Shown here one piece after another: positions 20,107-26,871 of a DNA stretch of 26,871 bases. Below the pieces are notes generated by a model. The model made no database searches. It was not told the DNA's origin and was given only the letters and a program-made list of their open reading frames with translations. The stretch is from positions 1-26,871 of IMG/VR virus record IMGVR_UViG_3300042558_002099; one strand, 5' to 3'. Position numbers and translations under genes: made by a program. This DNA is from a virus. Numbering within the stretch: position 1 is the first letter of the stretch; each line of letters starts with the position of its first letter.

Positions 20107-22089
20107 CTAGTATATTTCTTCCAAATGCTGAATTAATCCATAAACAACAACGCCACCTACGGTACCATTATTTACCGCTTGTTGTTGCACTAATCTGTCA
20201 CCTACTGGTGGTACGTTAGTAGTAGGATTTAATGTTACTACCCTTATTGCTGCTGTTTTACTTATAACTTCTAACTGCATGTAATAGGTGCTATTAGGGG
20301 CTATATAAACCGTAAGCCTGTATACATCTTCGTTATTAGGTTTGATGCCTGTATTAACCTTTGTAACTACGCCAGTTCCGCTATAGTGTGCAAATTGTAG
20401 TGTTGTGTCTGCGGCATCTTTTATAACCATTAATGATGAATATGGCGTAGGTGCTGTAAGGAATGTAGATGGGTCACCGCTTAATGCTGCTACCGCCTCT
20501 GAATATCCTATCATTATCCTTTGTGTGCTTAGATAGGTAGGGAACGAAAATGTAAATGTACCCCTACCACCACCACCACTAAACTTAGTGTTACCACAAA
20601 TTATACCTGCCGATAGTGCTATGCTACCAATTCTAATTAACGAACTTGAATTAGCCCCCGATGCGGTTGTAAATGTTGTTTTATTGTAGTTAAGGTGCTG
20701 TATAGTACTATTCCATGCAGCCGGTATATAACCTAATGTACCTGCCGTTTGCACCATACCGCCATAGACATAGTTGTTAGTATATGCTATGTTTCCTGTC
20801 ACTGTTGGCAACATAGTACTTGTAATCTGTGTATTTATAGCACGTTGCAAAGCCGCTGGTATGCTTACAGTATCATTTATCCTAATTGCACCCATACCCA
20901 TTCTGTTACTGCCCCACATCTTTACACCGCCATGATAATCATTTACAACGGCAGATGTTGTTGTGTCCCATGCAAATTCCAACCGCATATCTGTTGTATC
21001 TATCCGTACCTTAGTTGTCCCACGAATAGTAGTATCGCCATTCGCTTTATAAAGCATGTTAAACTCATTGGCTTTAACTAGGGTACTACTGCCGCCTGTA
21101 GCACTGATAGTATATGTGCCACTTGTTGTAATTGCTGTTGTAGGCGTAATTGTTACATTAGTGCCGCCTACTAGCTGAATACTACTTACCGTACCCTTAG
21201 CATTCCACGTTGCAGCACTTGCTATGTATGCGTCTGCTATTGCTGTAGTGGTGTGTAGTTCTGATAGTTGCGTAACGCCACCTGTAACACTCATAGCATT
21301 ACCGCTACCGCTACTTTTTGTAACAGTCAAAGCCTCACCGCTACCGCCCTTAGTTACTGATAATGCAGTGCCACTACCTGACGGCTTGTTAATTACGCCC
21401 GTACGTGCCGATATGGCATGTGTACCTAAGTCTACGTCAGTAGTAGCCCCTGTATATGGTACATACCCCGCCAATGACGGTATTTGAGTAGATACCCAAT
21501 ATCTTGTTGCATCCCATGTTGTAGTATCTGAATAGTTTTGCTTTAAATTTATCCGATTTGATAATGTTGCGGTATCGGATTTTAAAAGGAAATTGGTTAA
21601 TGTATCCTTATCCGCTTTAGTGTCATAAAGGGTGGATATAGCCCCAAACGCAACACCAACGGCACTATCAATTGTAACTATATCACTTTGCAATGTGGCT
21701 ATGTTCCCGTATATAATAGTATTGTTGCTGTCAATGATGTTACTAACGCTGTCAATTTCCCTGTTCAATCGGGTAATAGATGATATGTAGTTATTGGTAT
21801 CTACCGCCCCTGCTGATATGCTTGCCAATCCACTATCTACATAAGCATTAGTAGCCCAAATAAGGCTATCATTGTTTATCCTTAATACCGCCTTACCTCT
21901 TGAATCAAACCCTAGCACCATGTTAGTATTAGTAGTTCTGTATGCTGGGAATACTAGCACACTATCCACCTTTAAACTACCAACTATCAATCCTGTATCT
22001 GTTGTTCTGCCGTTACCTATTGGCACTATTCTCTGTGCATTAGCACCTACCGATAAAACTAGCAATAATGCTACTATAATAATCCTCAT
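20107..22089 (-). CDS. Tail fibre / receptor-binding protein with Sec signal peptide (660 aa)
   Basis: Residues 1-18 are a signal peptide: MR, a hydrophobic core IIIVALLLVLSVG and an ANA cleavage site before Q19. This is odd for a virion protein. Residues about 95-190 are a heptad-like fibrous region (REIDSVSNIIDSNN; NRINLKQNYSD). YVPYTGATTDVDLGTH (209-224) is a block found in many Bacteroidota phage fibres. Three tandem GSGxALxVTK-type repeats (about 236-270) and a beta-rich region follow. From about 470 to the end a sandwich-like head with a Gly-rich turn (FSGGGGRGTFTF) is probably the receptor-binding part. It overlaps the upstream gene by 4 nt. Confidence 0.8.
   Translation of the reverse strand: MRIIIVALLLVLSVGANAQRIVPIGNGRTTDTGLIVGSLKVDSVLVFPAYRTTNTNMVLGFDSRGKAVLRINNDSLIWATNAYVDSGLASISAGAVDTNNYISSITRLNREIDSVSNIIDSNNTIIYGNIATLQSDIVTIDSAVGVAFGAISTLYDTKADKDTLTNFLLKSDTATLSNRINLKQNYSDTTTWDATRYWVSTQIPSLAGYVPYTGATTDVDLGTHAISARTGVINKPSGSGTALSVTKGGSGEALTVTKSSGSGNAMSVTGGVTQLSELHTTTAIADAYIASAATWNAKGTVSSIQLVGGTNVTITPTTAITTSGTYTISATGGSSTLVKANEFNMLYKANGDTTIRGTTKVRIDTTDMRLEFAWDTTTSAVVNDYHGGVKMWGSNRMGMGAIRINDTVSIPAALQRAINTQITSTMLPTVTGNIAYTNNYVYGGMVQTAGTLGYIPAAWNSTIQHLNYNKTTFTTASGANSSSLIRIGSIALSAGIICGNTKFSGGGGRGTFTFSFPTYLSTQRIMIGYSEAVAALSGDPSTFLTAPTPYSSLMVIKDAADTTLQFAHYSGTGVVTKVNTGIKPNNEDVYRLTVYIAPNSTYYMQLEVISKTAAIRVVTLNPTTNVPPVGDRLVQQQAVNNGTVGGVVVYGLIQHLEEIY
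21280..21384 (-). repeat. Internal tandem repeats in tail fibre gene
   Basis: Three copies of a 33-36 bp unit encode PSGSGTALSVTK, GGSGEALTVTK and SSGSGNAMSVTG. Such Gly-Ser-rich beta repeats usually form a shaft in trimeric fibres and can expand or contract by slippage. Confidence 0.6.
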
Positions 22090-22430
22090 AACAATACTAA
22101 TATTTTTTGTGATGTGTAAAATGAAATAATTATACCTGTAATTGTATCTCCGTCTTGCGTAAAGTCTACATCTCTTATATAAACTTGATTGTCTGTTAAT
22201 AGTGCCTGTACATTGTTACCCTCAAATGCTACATTTGTAACTGAATTGCCATCTTCGCTAACTGTAATTATTTTCCTTAGCTGTGCCTTTACGTATTCCT
22301 TTACATCTGCCGCCTCATAGATATAGTTTTCGTATAGTTCCGTTTCTTCATTGTATCGAATACCAACAATATAATCTAACTCCGAAAATTCGGGAGCTGT
22401 ATTTAATTCTGAAAATTTAATATTTGGCAT
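22086..22430 (-). CDS. Hypothetical structural protein upstream of fibre (114 aa)
   Basis: An acidic, beta-rich protein (KFSELNTAPEFSELDYIVGI at the start; ITVSEDGNSVTNVAFEGNN; DVDFTQDGDTITGIIISFY). The phrase FSELNTAPEFSELDYIVG resembles N-terminal regions of phage fibre or adsorption proteins. The 4-nt ATGA overlap with the fibre gene suggests a partner, perhaps a fibre adaptor. This is inference from position. Confidence 0.6.
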   Translation of the reverse strand: MPNIKFSELNTAPEFSELDYIVGIRYNEETELYENYIYEAADVKEYVKAQLRKIITVSEDGNSVTNVAFEGNNVQALLTDNQVYIRDVDFTQDGDTITGIIISFYTSQKILVLL

Positions 22431-22436
22431 ATCGTT

Positions 22437-23093
22437 CTATTCTGCTATGAAGTAATTAATTGCAATTTCATCTATAAATAGGTTTGGTGGTGGTGCGCTT
22501 TCTGCACCCCATAAATAGCCCTTATCAGTATTGTAAAGTTTAACCACTGTAGTAGCTAATTCAAGTGGTACACCCTCTTGTAATTCAACCGTTTCGGGTA
22601 CTGTTACCTCATACTCTATTCGCCCTGTAGCCTCAAATACACTTTCATTATTGTTGGGTGCTTCGGGTATAGATATTGACTTAATTTTTGTGCTACAAAG
22701 CACACCAAAACCATACAATAGTTCTTTATATTCAGGGCTTTCAAATATAGCCCTTATCATACCTAATATACGGTGCATTTCTACCGCCCCACGATAATCA
22801 CCCCTTACGTTATTAGTGGCGTGTGCTGCCGTATAAACATCAATAGTAAACAAGTATATGCCGTTAACTTGATGCCTATCACGATTATCATAATCGGCAC
22901 GTTGTAGCGTTACATTTACTGCTGGTGCTTCGGTATGGTCAAACTGTATGATACGCTCGCAATAAAATGCAGGGTTGGGAGTTGTGCCGCCTGAAAGTGT
23001 AAATTGATTAGCAAATTCGGCAAATAGTATAGCCCCGATACGGTCACGTATTAGTTCATATTTCTGCGGTGCTATTACTCCATTAAGTGCCAT
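22437..23093 (-). CDS. Neck / tail-completion-like protein (218 aa)
   Basis: The protein begins with a helical segment (YELIRDRIGAILFAEFANQF) and then has alternating strands (NVTLQRADYDNRDRH; GIYLFTIDVYTAAH), which recalls tail-terminator or head-tail completion proteins of lambda-like phages. No catalytic residues are expected. It lies two genes after the capsid gene in the usual place for such proteins. Family assignment is uncertain. Its start overlaps the preceding gene by 11 nt. Confidence 0.5.
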   Translation of the reverse strand: MALNGVIAPQKYELIRDRIGAILFAEFANQFTLSGGTTPNPAFYCERIIQFDHTEAPAVNVTLQRADYDNRDRHQVNGIYLFTIDVYTAAHATNNVRGDYRGAVEMHRILGMIRAIFESPEYKELLYGFGVLCSTKIKSISIPEAPNNNESVFEATGRIEYEVTVPETVELQEGVPLELATTVVKLYNTDKGYLWGAESAPPPNLFIDEIAINYFIAE

Positions 23094-23451
23094 ACTTGCC
23101 CAATATTAACGTAATTAATCTACCTGTATCAGATGGAAACCACTGATTAACAACATACTGCACCGCCTCAACCGTAACCTTATGCCCTTTAAAATCTACC
23201 TCACCGTTTGCATTGCGTATAGTATAGTTAGCTTCATCAAATACATCTTCCGATACTGATACGTGTGCCATTCTATTATTGAACGCTACCCCTTGCCGAT
23301 TTACATCAATGTGATGCCTAGAAAACAAACCGTTAACGGTGCATGTTTCGGGTGGGCTGGCAGGTGAAATGAAAGACATAGATACCCCGAACCCACTAGC
23401 GTTACTGCTAATGTTTGCAATATCACGCCTTGCCAATTCTAGTAGGCTCAT
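23083..23451 (-). CDS. Head-tail joining / head-closure-like protein (122 aa)
   Basis: A beta-rich protein with an initial helix (LLELARRDIANI), strands TCTVNGLFSRHHI, HVSVSEDVF and NGEVDFKGHKVTV, where the GEVDFKGHKV segment resembles stoppers such as lambda gpFII-like proteins. It is located between a small structural gene and the tail-completion-like gene, the usual place for a neck protein. It overlaps the gene before it by 4 nt and the gene after it by 11 nt. Confidence 0.55.
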   Translation of the reverse strand: MSLLELARRDIANISSNASGFGVSMSFISPASPPETCTVNGLFSRHHIDVNRQGVAFNNRMAHVSVSEDVFDEANYTIRNANGEVDFKGHKVTVEAVQYVVNQWFPSDTGRLITLILGKYGT

Positions 23452-23645
23452 TTGCTTTGTTTTTTCTGTTTGGTATCTTTTATTGGTTCTACTATTTCAG
23501 GGGCTAATTCGCAAAGATACCCACCTTTAACCAATATAGCAGCATCGGTAGCTAACATATCTTGAGTAACTACATCGCCTGCATAATGTATTTTATTTCC
23601 ACTACCTGTTATTGCGATTGGTATAACCTTGTATTGTTTTTGCAT
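23448..23645 (-). CDS. Small structural-region protein (65 aa)
   Basis: A small protein with an N-terminal beta part (KVIPIAITGSGNKIHYAGDVV), an AAILVKGGYLCEL turn and a basic tail (KDTKQKKQSK). The IAI-x-GNK-x-AGD pattern resembles small proteins encoded just after capsid genes in lambda-like phages, but no role is assigned. It begins behind the capsid-gene hairpin and overlaps the next gene by 4 nt. Confidence 0.6.
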   Translation of the reverse strand: MQKQYKVIPIAITGSGNKIHYAGDVVTQDMLATDAAILVKGGYLCELAPEIVEPIKDTKQKKQSK

Positions 23646-23660
23646 GTTTTGTTAATTTAA

Positions 23661-23694
23661 AATAGCCATGCCATTTGTTAACGGCATGGCTATT
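23661..23694 (-). terminator. Hairpin after the capsid gene, partial terminator
   Basis: A perfect 12-bp stem AATAGCCATGCC (23694-23683) and GGCATGGCTATT (23672-23661) with a 10-nt loop, followed by TTAAATTAAC on the - strand. The T-run is weak, so it probably reduces read-through or protects the abundant capsid mRNA. Confidence 0.75.
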
Positions 23695-23716
23695 AAAGTT
23701 AAGGTATTTATTTATC

Positions 23717-24769
23717 TTATGCTAGTACTGTAGCTGTAAACAGTTTGTCTACTTCTAGTAGTATTGGCAAACCTGCTGACTGTACACCGTACACTCTTGA
23801 ACGTCTGCGCTCGTCTGTGTAGCTATAGTAAATGAATTTACCTGTACGCACTACTGGGTTATCTTCATCAATCAACTGTGGTACACCTGCATAAGCCATC
23901 ATAAAGGCTGGGTTAGGTGGCAGTATGATTATTTTCTTTGGGTCGATGTAAGGCTGTAGTGTGCCGCTTGCATCTTCATAATATTGGTCATAAACCCATA
24001 TACGATAGTTGCAAGTACCTGCGCTAAACATACCCATGTAATCAGCACCTTCGGTATTCTTAACTGGGCTTACAATGTCTGTAAGTGCTATTCTACGGAT
24101 ATCCGCTTCGGCTTGAAACTTAGTGTTAGCTATCATTGCCTGATATGCAGATGAACCCATCAACAAATCAAATGTACCTGTACCAACCTTACCAACTGAA
24201 CGCATAAGGCTGCCCCATGTGCCTAAGAAAGATGATATACTTACTGTATTGTCTGCGAAGTTGTGCGCTGAATTGTAAGCAAGTATCATAGATGCTTTAC
24301 GCTGAAAATCTATGTTTTCGGTAGATGTAGCAGTTACGATACCTGTTTGTAGGGCTTGCGCTCTTTGCAACTCATATCTACGCTCAATCTTATCAGCAAG
24401 CATTTGCATTTTCTCTGTACCCTCATTAAGGATAGCAGTTACTACACCTGCATCAACTGAACCGCTACCAATTAGACGGTCATACATACGCAATGAATCA
24501 ACTGTAAAGTTTTCATCAAAGTAAGTAGGGTCGAAGTCTTTTTGCGTAGACTTTTCAAACTTGTTATGATTGCCTTCTGCATTGCGAAGTACATCGACTG
24601 CAATCTTTTCTTTACCTCTCTGTACTTCGATACTTACGTAACGTGTAGCAGTTGGGGTAGTGTCGGGAAACCATGTAGCAAGGAACGTAGTAGGGCGTAG
24701 ACGCTCTTTCCACAATGCTAAAAACTTGGTGGTAATTGTTGACCGTATTAATGAACTGGGTATTGCCAT
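23717..24769 (-). CDS. Major capsid protein, lambda gpE-like (350 aa)
   Basis: The sequence fits the Phage_cap_E family: an N-terminal arm with FLATWFPDTTPTATRYV, a middle helix RRYELQRAQALQTG (about 128-141), and the C-terminal signature YIDPKKIIILPPNP (about 272-285), then RTGKFIYYSYTDERRRSRVYG and SAGLPILLEV. It builds the HK97-fold shell. Size and neighbours (protease and decoration gene before, neck genes after) agree with the lambda head order. A strong hairpin follows the gene. No membrane or signal sequence is present. Confidence 0.93.
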   Translation of the reverse strand: MAIPSSLIRSTITTKFLALWKERLRPTTFLATWFPDTTPTATRYVSIEVQRGKEKIAVDVLRNAEGNHNKFEKSTQKDFDPTYFDENFTVDSLRMYDRLIGSGSVDAGVVTAILNEGTEKMQMLADKIERRYELQRAQALQTGIVTATSTENIDFQRKASMILAYNSAHNFADNTVSISSFLGTWGSLMRSVGKVGTGTFDLLMGSSAYQAMIANTKFQAEADIRRIALTDIVSPVKNTEGADYMGMFSAGTCNYRIWVYDQYYEDASGTLQPYIDPKKIIILPPNPAFMMAYAGVPQLIDEDNPVVRTGKFIYYSYTDERRRSRVYGVQSAGLPILLEVDKLFTATVLA

Positions 24770-24793
24770 TTTATAAGTTATTTACTTTGTTAA

Positions 24794-25258
24794 TTAAGAT
24801 TGTGGATTATCGATTGCTGTTAATTCAGTAGAAGTAATTATCTGAAACCCTGAACGCTGCATTACATCTTTAATTGTACCTGCTGGCACTGTAGCTACGC
24901 CTGCTGGGCTAGAACCATCTGTACCGATATAGTTTACAACTGTTGCAAGTGTTTCGCCTGACGCAAAACCTAACAACTCGCTTGCTACTCTACCAGCTAT
25001 GCAATAGGTAATAGTTGCACTTGCACCGTTAGCTACTACAAAAGTATCAGCAGATACACCTAGTGGTATTTGTGAACCGTTTGTATTGTCTTTGTCTTGT
25101 AGTGCTATAAGGTTACTAGAACCAACACGACCGAGCAAACGACCTGCGGCTATTGTAACTTCGCTACCACTTGCATTAGTAAATGTAGCGGTATCGTAAT
25201 AATTGCGACCTAGAAATAATTTCGAGGTATCAAAATTTGCTATTTGCGGATTTGCCAT
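24794..25258 (-). CDS. Head decoration protein, gpD-like (154 aa)
   Basis: A small Ala/Gly/Thr-rich, beta-rich protein between the prohead protease and the major capsid gene, exactly where lambda places gpD. Segments such as TIAAGRLLGRVGSSNLIAL, GSQIPLGVSADTFVV and YCIAGRVASELLGF fit the decoration-protein pattern of short strands with an A-G-R-V-L motif. The protein probably sits on the capsid surface and stabilises it after expansion. It ends 24 nt before the capsid gene. Confidence 0.78.
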   Translation of the reverse strand: MANPQIANFDTSKLFLGRNYYDTATFTNASGSEVTIAAGRLLGRVGSSNLIALQDKDNTNGSQIPLGVSADTFVVANGASATITYCIAGRVASELLGFASGETLATVVNYIGTDGSSPAGVATVPAGTIKDVMQRSGFQIITSTELTAIDNPQS

Positions 25259-25267
25259 GATATTAAA

Positions 25268-25594
25268 TTATTTTAAGTTTACGTTTTCGATTGCCTCTTT
25301 CCAAAAATCTTCTTCTTGCTTAGCCTCTGTAGTTGCTGGGGCTTCAACCTTTGCAGGTGTTACGCTTGCAGGGCTACCATTTTCAGCATTAAGCATAAAC
25401 TGTGCTTGTGCTGCTTTTAGGCTAAATTCTGCCATTTGTGTAGCAGATAGTGCGCTACCTTCTGTGATACCTTTTTTGCAAGCCTCCAAATCAAGGTGCG
25501 CAAATACCATAAATGAATTAACTCTATCACGCTCGCTGGCAAGAATAGCATTTACCAATTCTGGGTGCTGTGCCTTTAATTCTGTTACTGTCAT
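25268..25594 (-). CDS. Probable internally started scaffold protein (108 aa)
   Basis: Within the protease gene, codon 217 (ATG, start at 25594) follows AACAATAAAAAACAATAAA, an A-rich leader like those before other genes in this window. The product would be MTVTELKAQHPELVNAIL... ending EAIENVNLK: helical, charged and Ala-rich, without the protease part. This is the same arrangement as lambda C/Nu3, where the scaffold is started inside the protease gene. I infer the internal start from the leader; protein data would be needed. Confidence 0.55.
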   Translation of the reverse strand: MTVTELKAQHPELVNAILASERDRVNSFMVFAHLDLEACKKGITEGSALSATQMAEFSLKAAQAQFMLNAENGSPASVTPAKVEAPATTEAKQEEDFWKEAIENVNLK

Positions 25595-26242
25595 TTTATT
25601 GTTTTTTATTGTTATTGTTGTATTAGCCTCTTTTATTTCAGGTATTGCGAACGGCATTACTTCATAGCCCGATTGTGCTGCCATTGCGTAATGCCCTTTT
25701 AGTTCCGCTTGCATTGTAGGTGTAATGTTTACCACCTTATTTATTAGCCCTATTTCTTTCGCTTGTTTCGCTGTAAGCAATACATCTATTCGGGTATCAG
25801 TAGAAAACACATCATCCATTGATTTGCCTGTAATAGATTGAAACAAAGTAGTATTAACCTTAGCTTCTAACGCCTCACGTAATTTACCGTTAACCCTGTT
25901 TAATGATGCCCACATTTCAGCAGTCATTATGTTAGGGTCTTTTTCTACCCATGATGGATAAGCAGCCCGATGTACTAATATTTCCGATACATCTAACGCT
26001 TCGTTATCTTGGGTATAAGCTAACATAAATGCACCCATACTATGTGCCTTACCGTCAACCTTTATTTTAGTTGCTTTGGTACGTTCTGAAAGTTTGGCAA
26101 TCATACCAAATGTACTTTCAGGACTGCCACCGCCTGTATTCATACGTATAACTACATCTTCATCTTTATACGCCTCTAGCTGCGCTATAAAGTTAGCAGC
26201 CGATGCGTCATAGAGGTAATTATATAGTATTATTTCTTTCAT
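25268..26242 (-). CDS. ClpP-like prohead protease with scaffold domain (324 aa)
   Basis: A serine protease of the S14/ClpP-like type fused to a scaffold-like tail. Residues 1-180 hold the protease: IRMNTGGGSPESTFGM (32-47), the nucleophile S68 in KAHSMGAF, H91 in ILVHRAAYPSW, and an acidic DTRID segment (148-153) that should provide the Asp. LLTAKQAKEIGLINKV is the usual end of the fold. The last 108 residues, from M217, are helical, Ala/Glu-rich and scaffold-like. The frame is open 33 nt further upstream, but the ATG at 26242 gives a natural start (MKEIILYNY). It is expected to cleave head precursors during maturation. Confidence 0.88.
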   Translation of the reverse strand: MKEIILYNYLYDASAANFIAQLEAYKDEDVVIRMNTGGGSPESTFGMIAKLSERTKATKIKVDGKAHSMGAFMLAYTQDNEALDVSEILVHRAAYPSWVEKDPNIMTAEMWASLNRVNGKLREALEAKVNTTLFQSITGKSMDDVFSTDTRIDVLLTAKQAKEIGLINKVVNITPTMQAELKGHYAMAAQSGYEVMPFAIPEIKEANTTITIKNNKMTVTELKAQHPELVNAILASERDRVNSFMVFAHLDLEACKKGITEGSALSATQMAEFSLKAAQAQFMLNAENGSPASVTPAKVEAPATTEAKQEEDFWKEAIENVNLK

Positions 26243-26283
26243 TCGCTTGTAAAATAACGCTACGAAAAAAAACATTGCAAAGG

Positions 26284-26316
26284 TTTGCCGATATTGTCGG
26301 TAAATTATTAATTTTG
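26284..26316 (+). promoter_or_regulatory. Promoter with TAATTTTG box next to the ATG of the RHH gene
   Basis: TTTG (26284-26287) and TAATTTTG (26309-26316) are 21 nt apart, slightly longer than the usual 19. The -7 box ends 3 nt before the ATG at 26320, so the mRNA would be almost leaderless. CCGATATTGTCGG (26288-26300), an inverted repeat between the boxes, could be an operator for autoregulation. Confidence 0.6.
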
Positions 26317-26319
26317 CGT

Positions 26320-26493
26320 ATGGATAAGAAAGATGTAAGAGTAAACAACATAGGCACTAAGCAGCATAATGAGGTTAAAAATATAGCATCTCATGTAGGC
26401 TGTAGTATGGGTGAATTGATAAAAAAGAATTTGCATGTTATAATCCAGCAGTACCCAAAGGACTATCGGGAATATCCTTGCGACAAAGACTAA
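26320..26493 (+). CDS. Small Arc-like ribbon-helix-helix protein (57 aa)
   Basis: A short basic protein with the RHH pattern: a strand DVRVNNIGT, helix QHNEVKNIASHVG, turn CS and a second helix MGELIKKNLHVIIQQY. RHH dimers bind DNA with the strand. The ATG at 26320 is chosen because it lies just behind the TAATTTTG box and begins MDKKD; the frame is open further upstream but lacks an RHH fit there. It is the only + gene in the late region, and its 3' end overlaps the tail of the - glycosyltransferase gene by 56 nt, so it might be a regulator and also make antisense RNA. Confidence 0.7.
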   Translation: MDKKDVRVNNIGTKQHNEVKNIASHVGCSMGELIKKNLHVIIQQYPKDYREYPCDKD

Positions 26494-26871
26494 CCCATGC
26501 CCTGTTAGTTGTATTTTTTGGGCTTGTATTTCCGCTATGTATAGTGGCTAAAAATCCGTTAATATATGGGTTGATATGTGTATTTGCTTTTTTGCAAAAC
26601 ATATAGTCTTCACCTATGTGCATGTCTGCAAATTTATTGCGCTTCCAAAATTCTTTTCTGTATGCCATTGTAGCACCCCATACTATTTTGCTAGTATTTG
26701 AACCTATATATTTATACCCACCTGTAGCATAAAATTGTGATAGACCTACTATGTCGGCTGTGGGATTGTCTTGCAGCTCCTGTACACATTTACTTACCCA
26801 ATCTGTAGCATACACATCATCACTATCCATGTGAACAATAATATCCCCAATAGTTTTAGATACTAATTTAT
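26438..26871 (-). CDS. Glycosyltransferase family 2, N-terminus outside the window (partial)
   Basis: The frame runs to the right edge without a stop, so the gene begins outside the window. Visible from the edge: GDIIVHMDSDD with the GT-A metal-binding DxD, then an acceptor side region and GEDYMFCKK, where the ED of GED is the usual catalytic acid pair, and a WVSLCRKD C-terminus. It should transfer a sugar from a nucleotide-sugar donor. In a phage late region this may decorate virion proteins or alter host surface sugars. Its 3' end overlaps the convergent RHH gene. Confidence 0.85.
   Translation of the reverse strand, partial: KLVSKTIGDIIVHMDSDDVYATDWVSKCVQELQDNPTADIVGLSQFYATGGYKYIGSNTSKIVWGATMAYRKEFWKRNKFADMHIGEDYMFCKKANTHINPYINGFLATIHSGNTSPKNTTNRAWVSLCRKDIPDSPLGTAGL

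Noticed and set aside
25203-25667. 154-codon frame on the + strand
   Set aside because: It is antisense to the prohead protease and the decoration gene and has no recognisable pattern.
296-26871. Alternative genetic code (suppressed TAG or TGA)
   Set aside because: TAA, TAG and TGA all end genes at sensible positions (for example TAG at 16525-16527 and TGA at 8840-8842), and no conserved domain is interrupted by a stop.

Overview
The window looks like about 27 kb of a tailed double-stranded DNA phage (or prophage) of a Bacteroidota host. Three things point to Bacteroidota. The clearest promoters are of the TTTG-N19-TAnnTTTG type. Genes start after A-rich leaders such as AAACACACA instead of Shine-Dalgarno sites. 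Several proteins belong to families common in Bacteroidota phages (DUF3127 SSB-like protein, DUF4942 methylase, tail fibre with a VPYTGATTDVDLG block). Coding density is high, the base composition is AT-rich, the stop codons look standard, and no integrase, terminase or portal is inside the window.

Layout. (1) 1-2100: a short + strand block of small unknown genes with a shared leader, closed by an intrinsic terminator at 2018-2051. (2) 2102-14482: a long - strand replication, recombination and DNA-modification block. In transcription order it has several tiny genes, a putative DNA-binding protein, a Sak4-like annealing ATPase, a coiled-coil protein, a DnaA-domain-IV-only protein, two unknowns, a DUF4942 adenine methylase, a second (DPPY) methylase, two small genes, an OB-fold SSB-like protein, an SF2 helicase with a zinc ribbon, a 172-bp structured intergenic segment, an 835-residue PrimPol-D5 helicase, a 330-bp iteron-like region, a VRR-NUC nuclease and a degenerate HNH protein. 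(3) 14505-14588: two textbook promoters back to back, one for the - replication block and one for the + block that follows. (4) 14605-16737: tightly overlapping small + genes ending in a DUF3310 gene, closed by a bidirectional terminator. (5) 16776-26871: the - strand late region. From the right edge inwards it has a partial glycosyltransferase, a ClpP-like prohead protease with a probable internal scaffold start, a decoration protein, a lambda gpE-type major capsid protein, neck/tail-completion genes, a tail fibre with a Sec signal peptide, two small membrane (holin-like) proteins under their own promoter, a u-spanin-like protein, a truncated tRNA-like element, an M15 endolysin and a metallophosphoesterase.

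How it fits together. The PrimPol-helicase, SF2 helicase, SSB-like protein, Sak4-like protein and DnaA-IV protein form a nearly complete replication kit without a recognisable DNA polymerase. The repeat cluster directly downstream of the primase-helicase is the best origin candidate. The late region makes a lambda-type head, but no tail tube, sheath or tape-measure gene is visible between head and lysis genes, so either the tail genes lie outside the window or the virion has a short tail.

The most unusual signals are: the nine-copy GGTAACAAA array (2854-3175); the switch-like intergenic RNA at 5733-5851; the 64-nt tRNA-like sequence lacking a normal anticodon loop; the repeated AAACACACA start leader; the divergent promoter pair; the signal peptide on the tail fibre; and the RHH gene with a probably leaderless promoter between two late genes.
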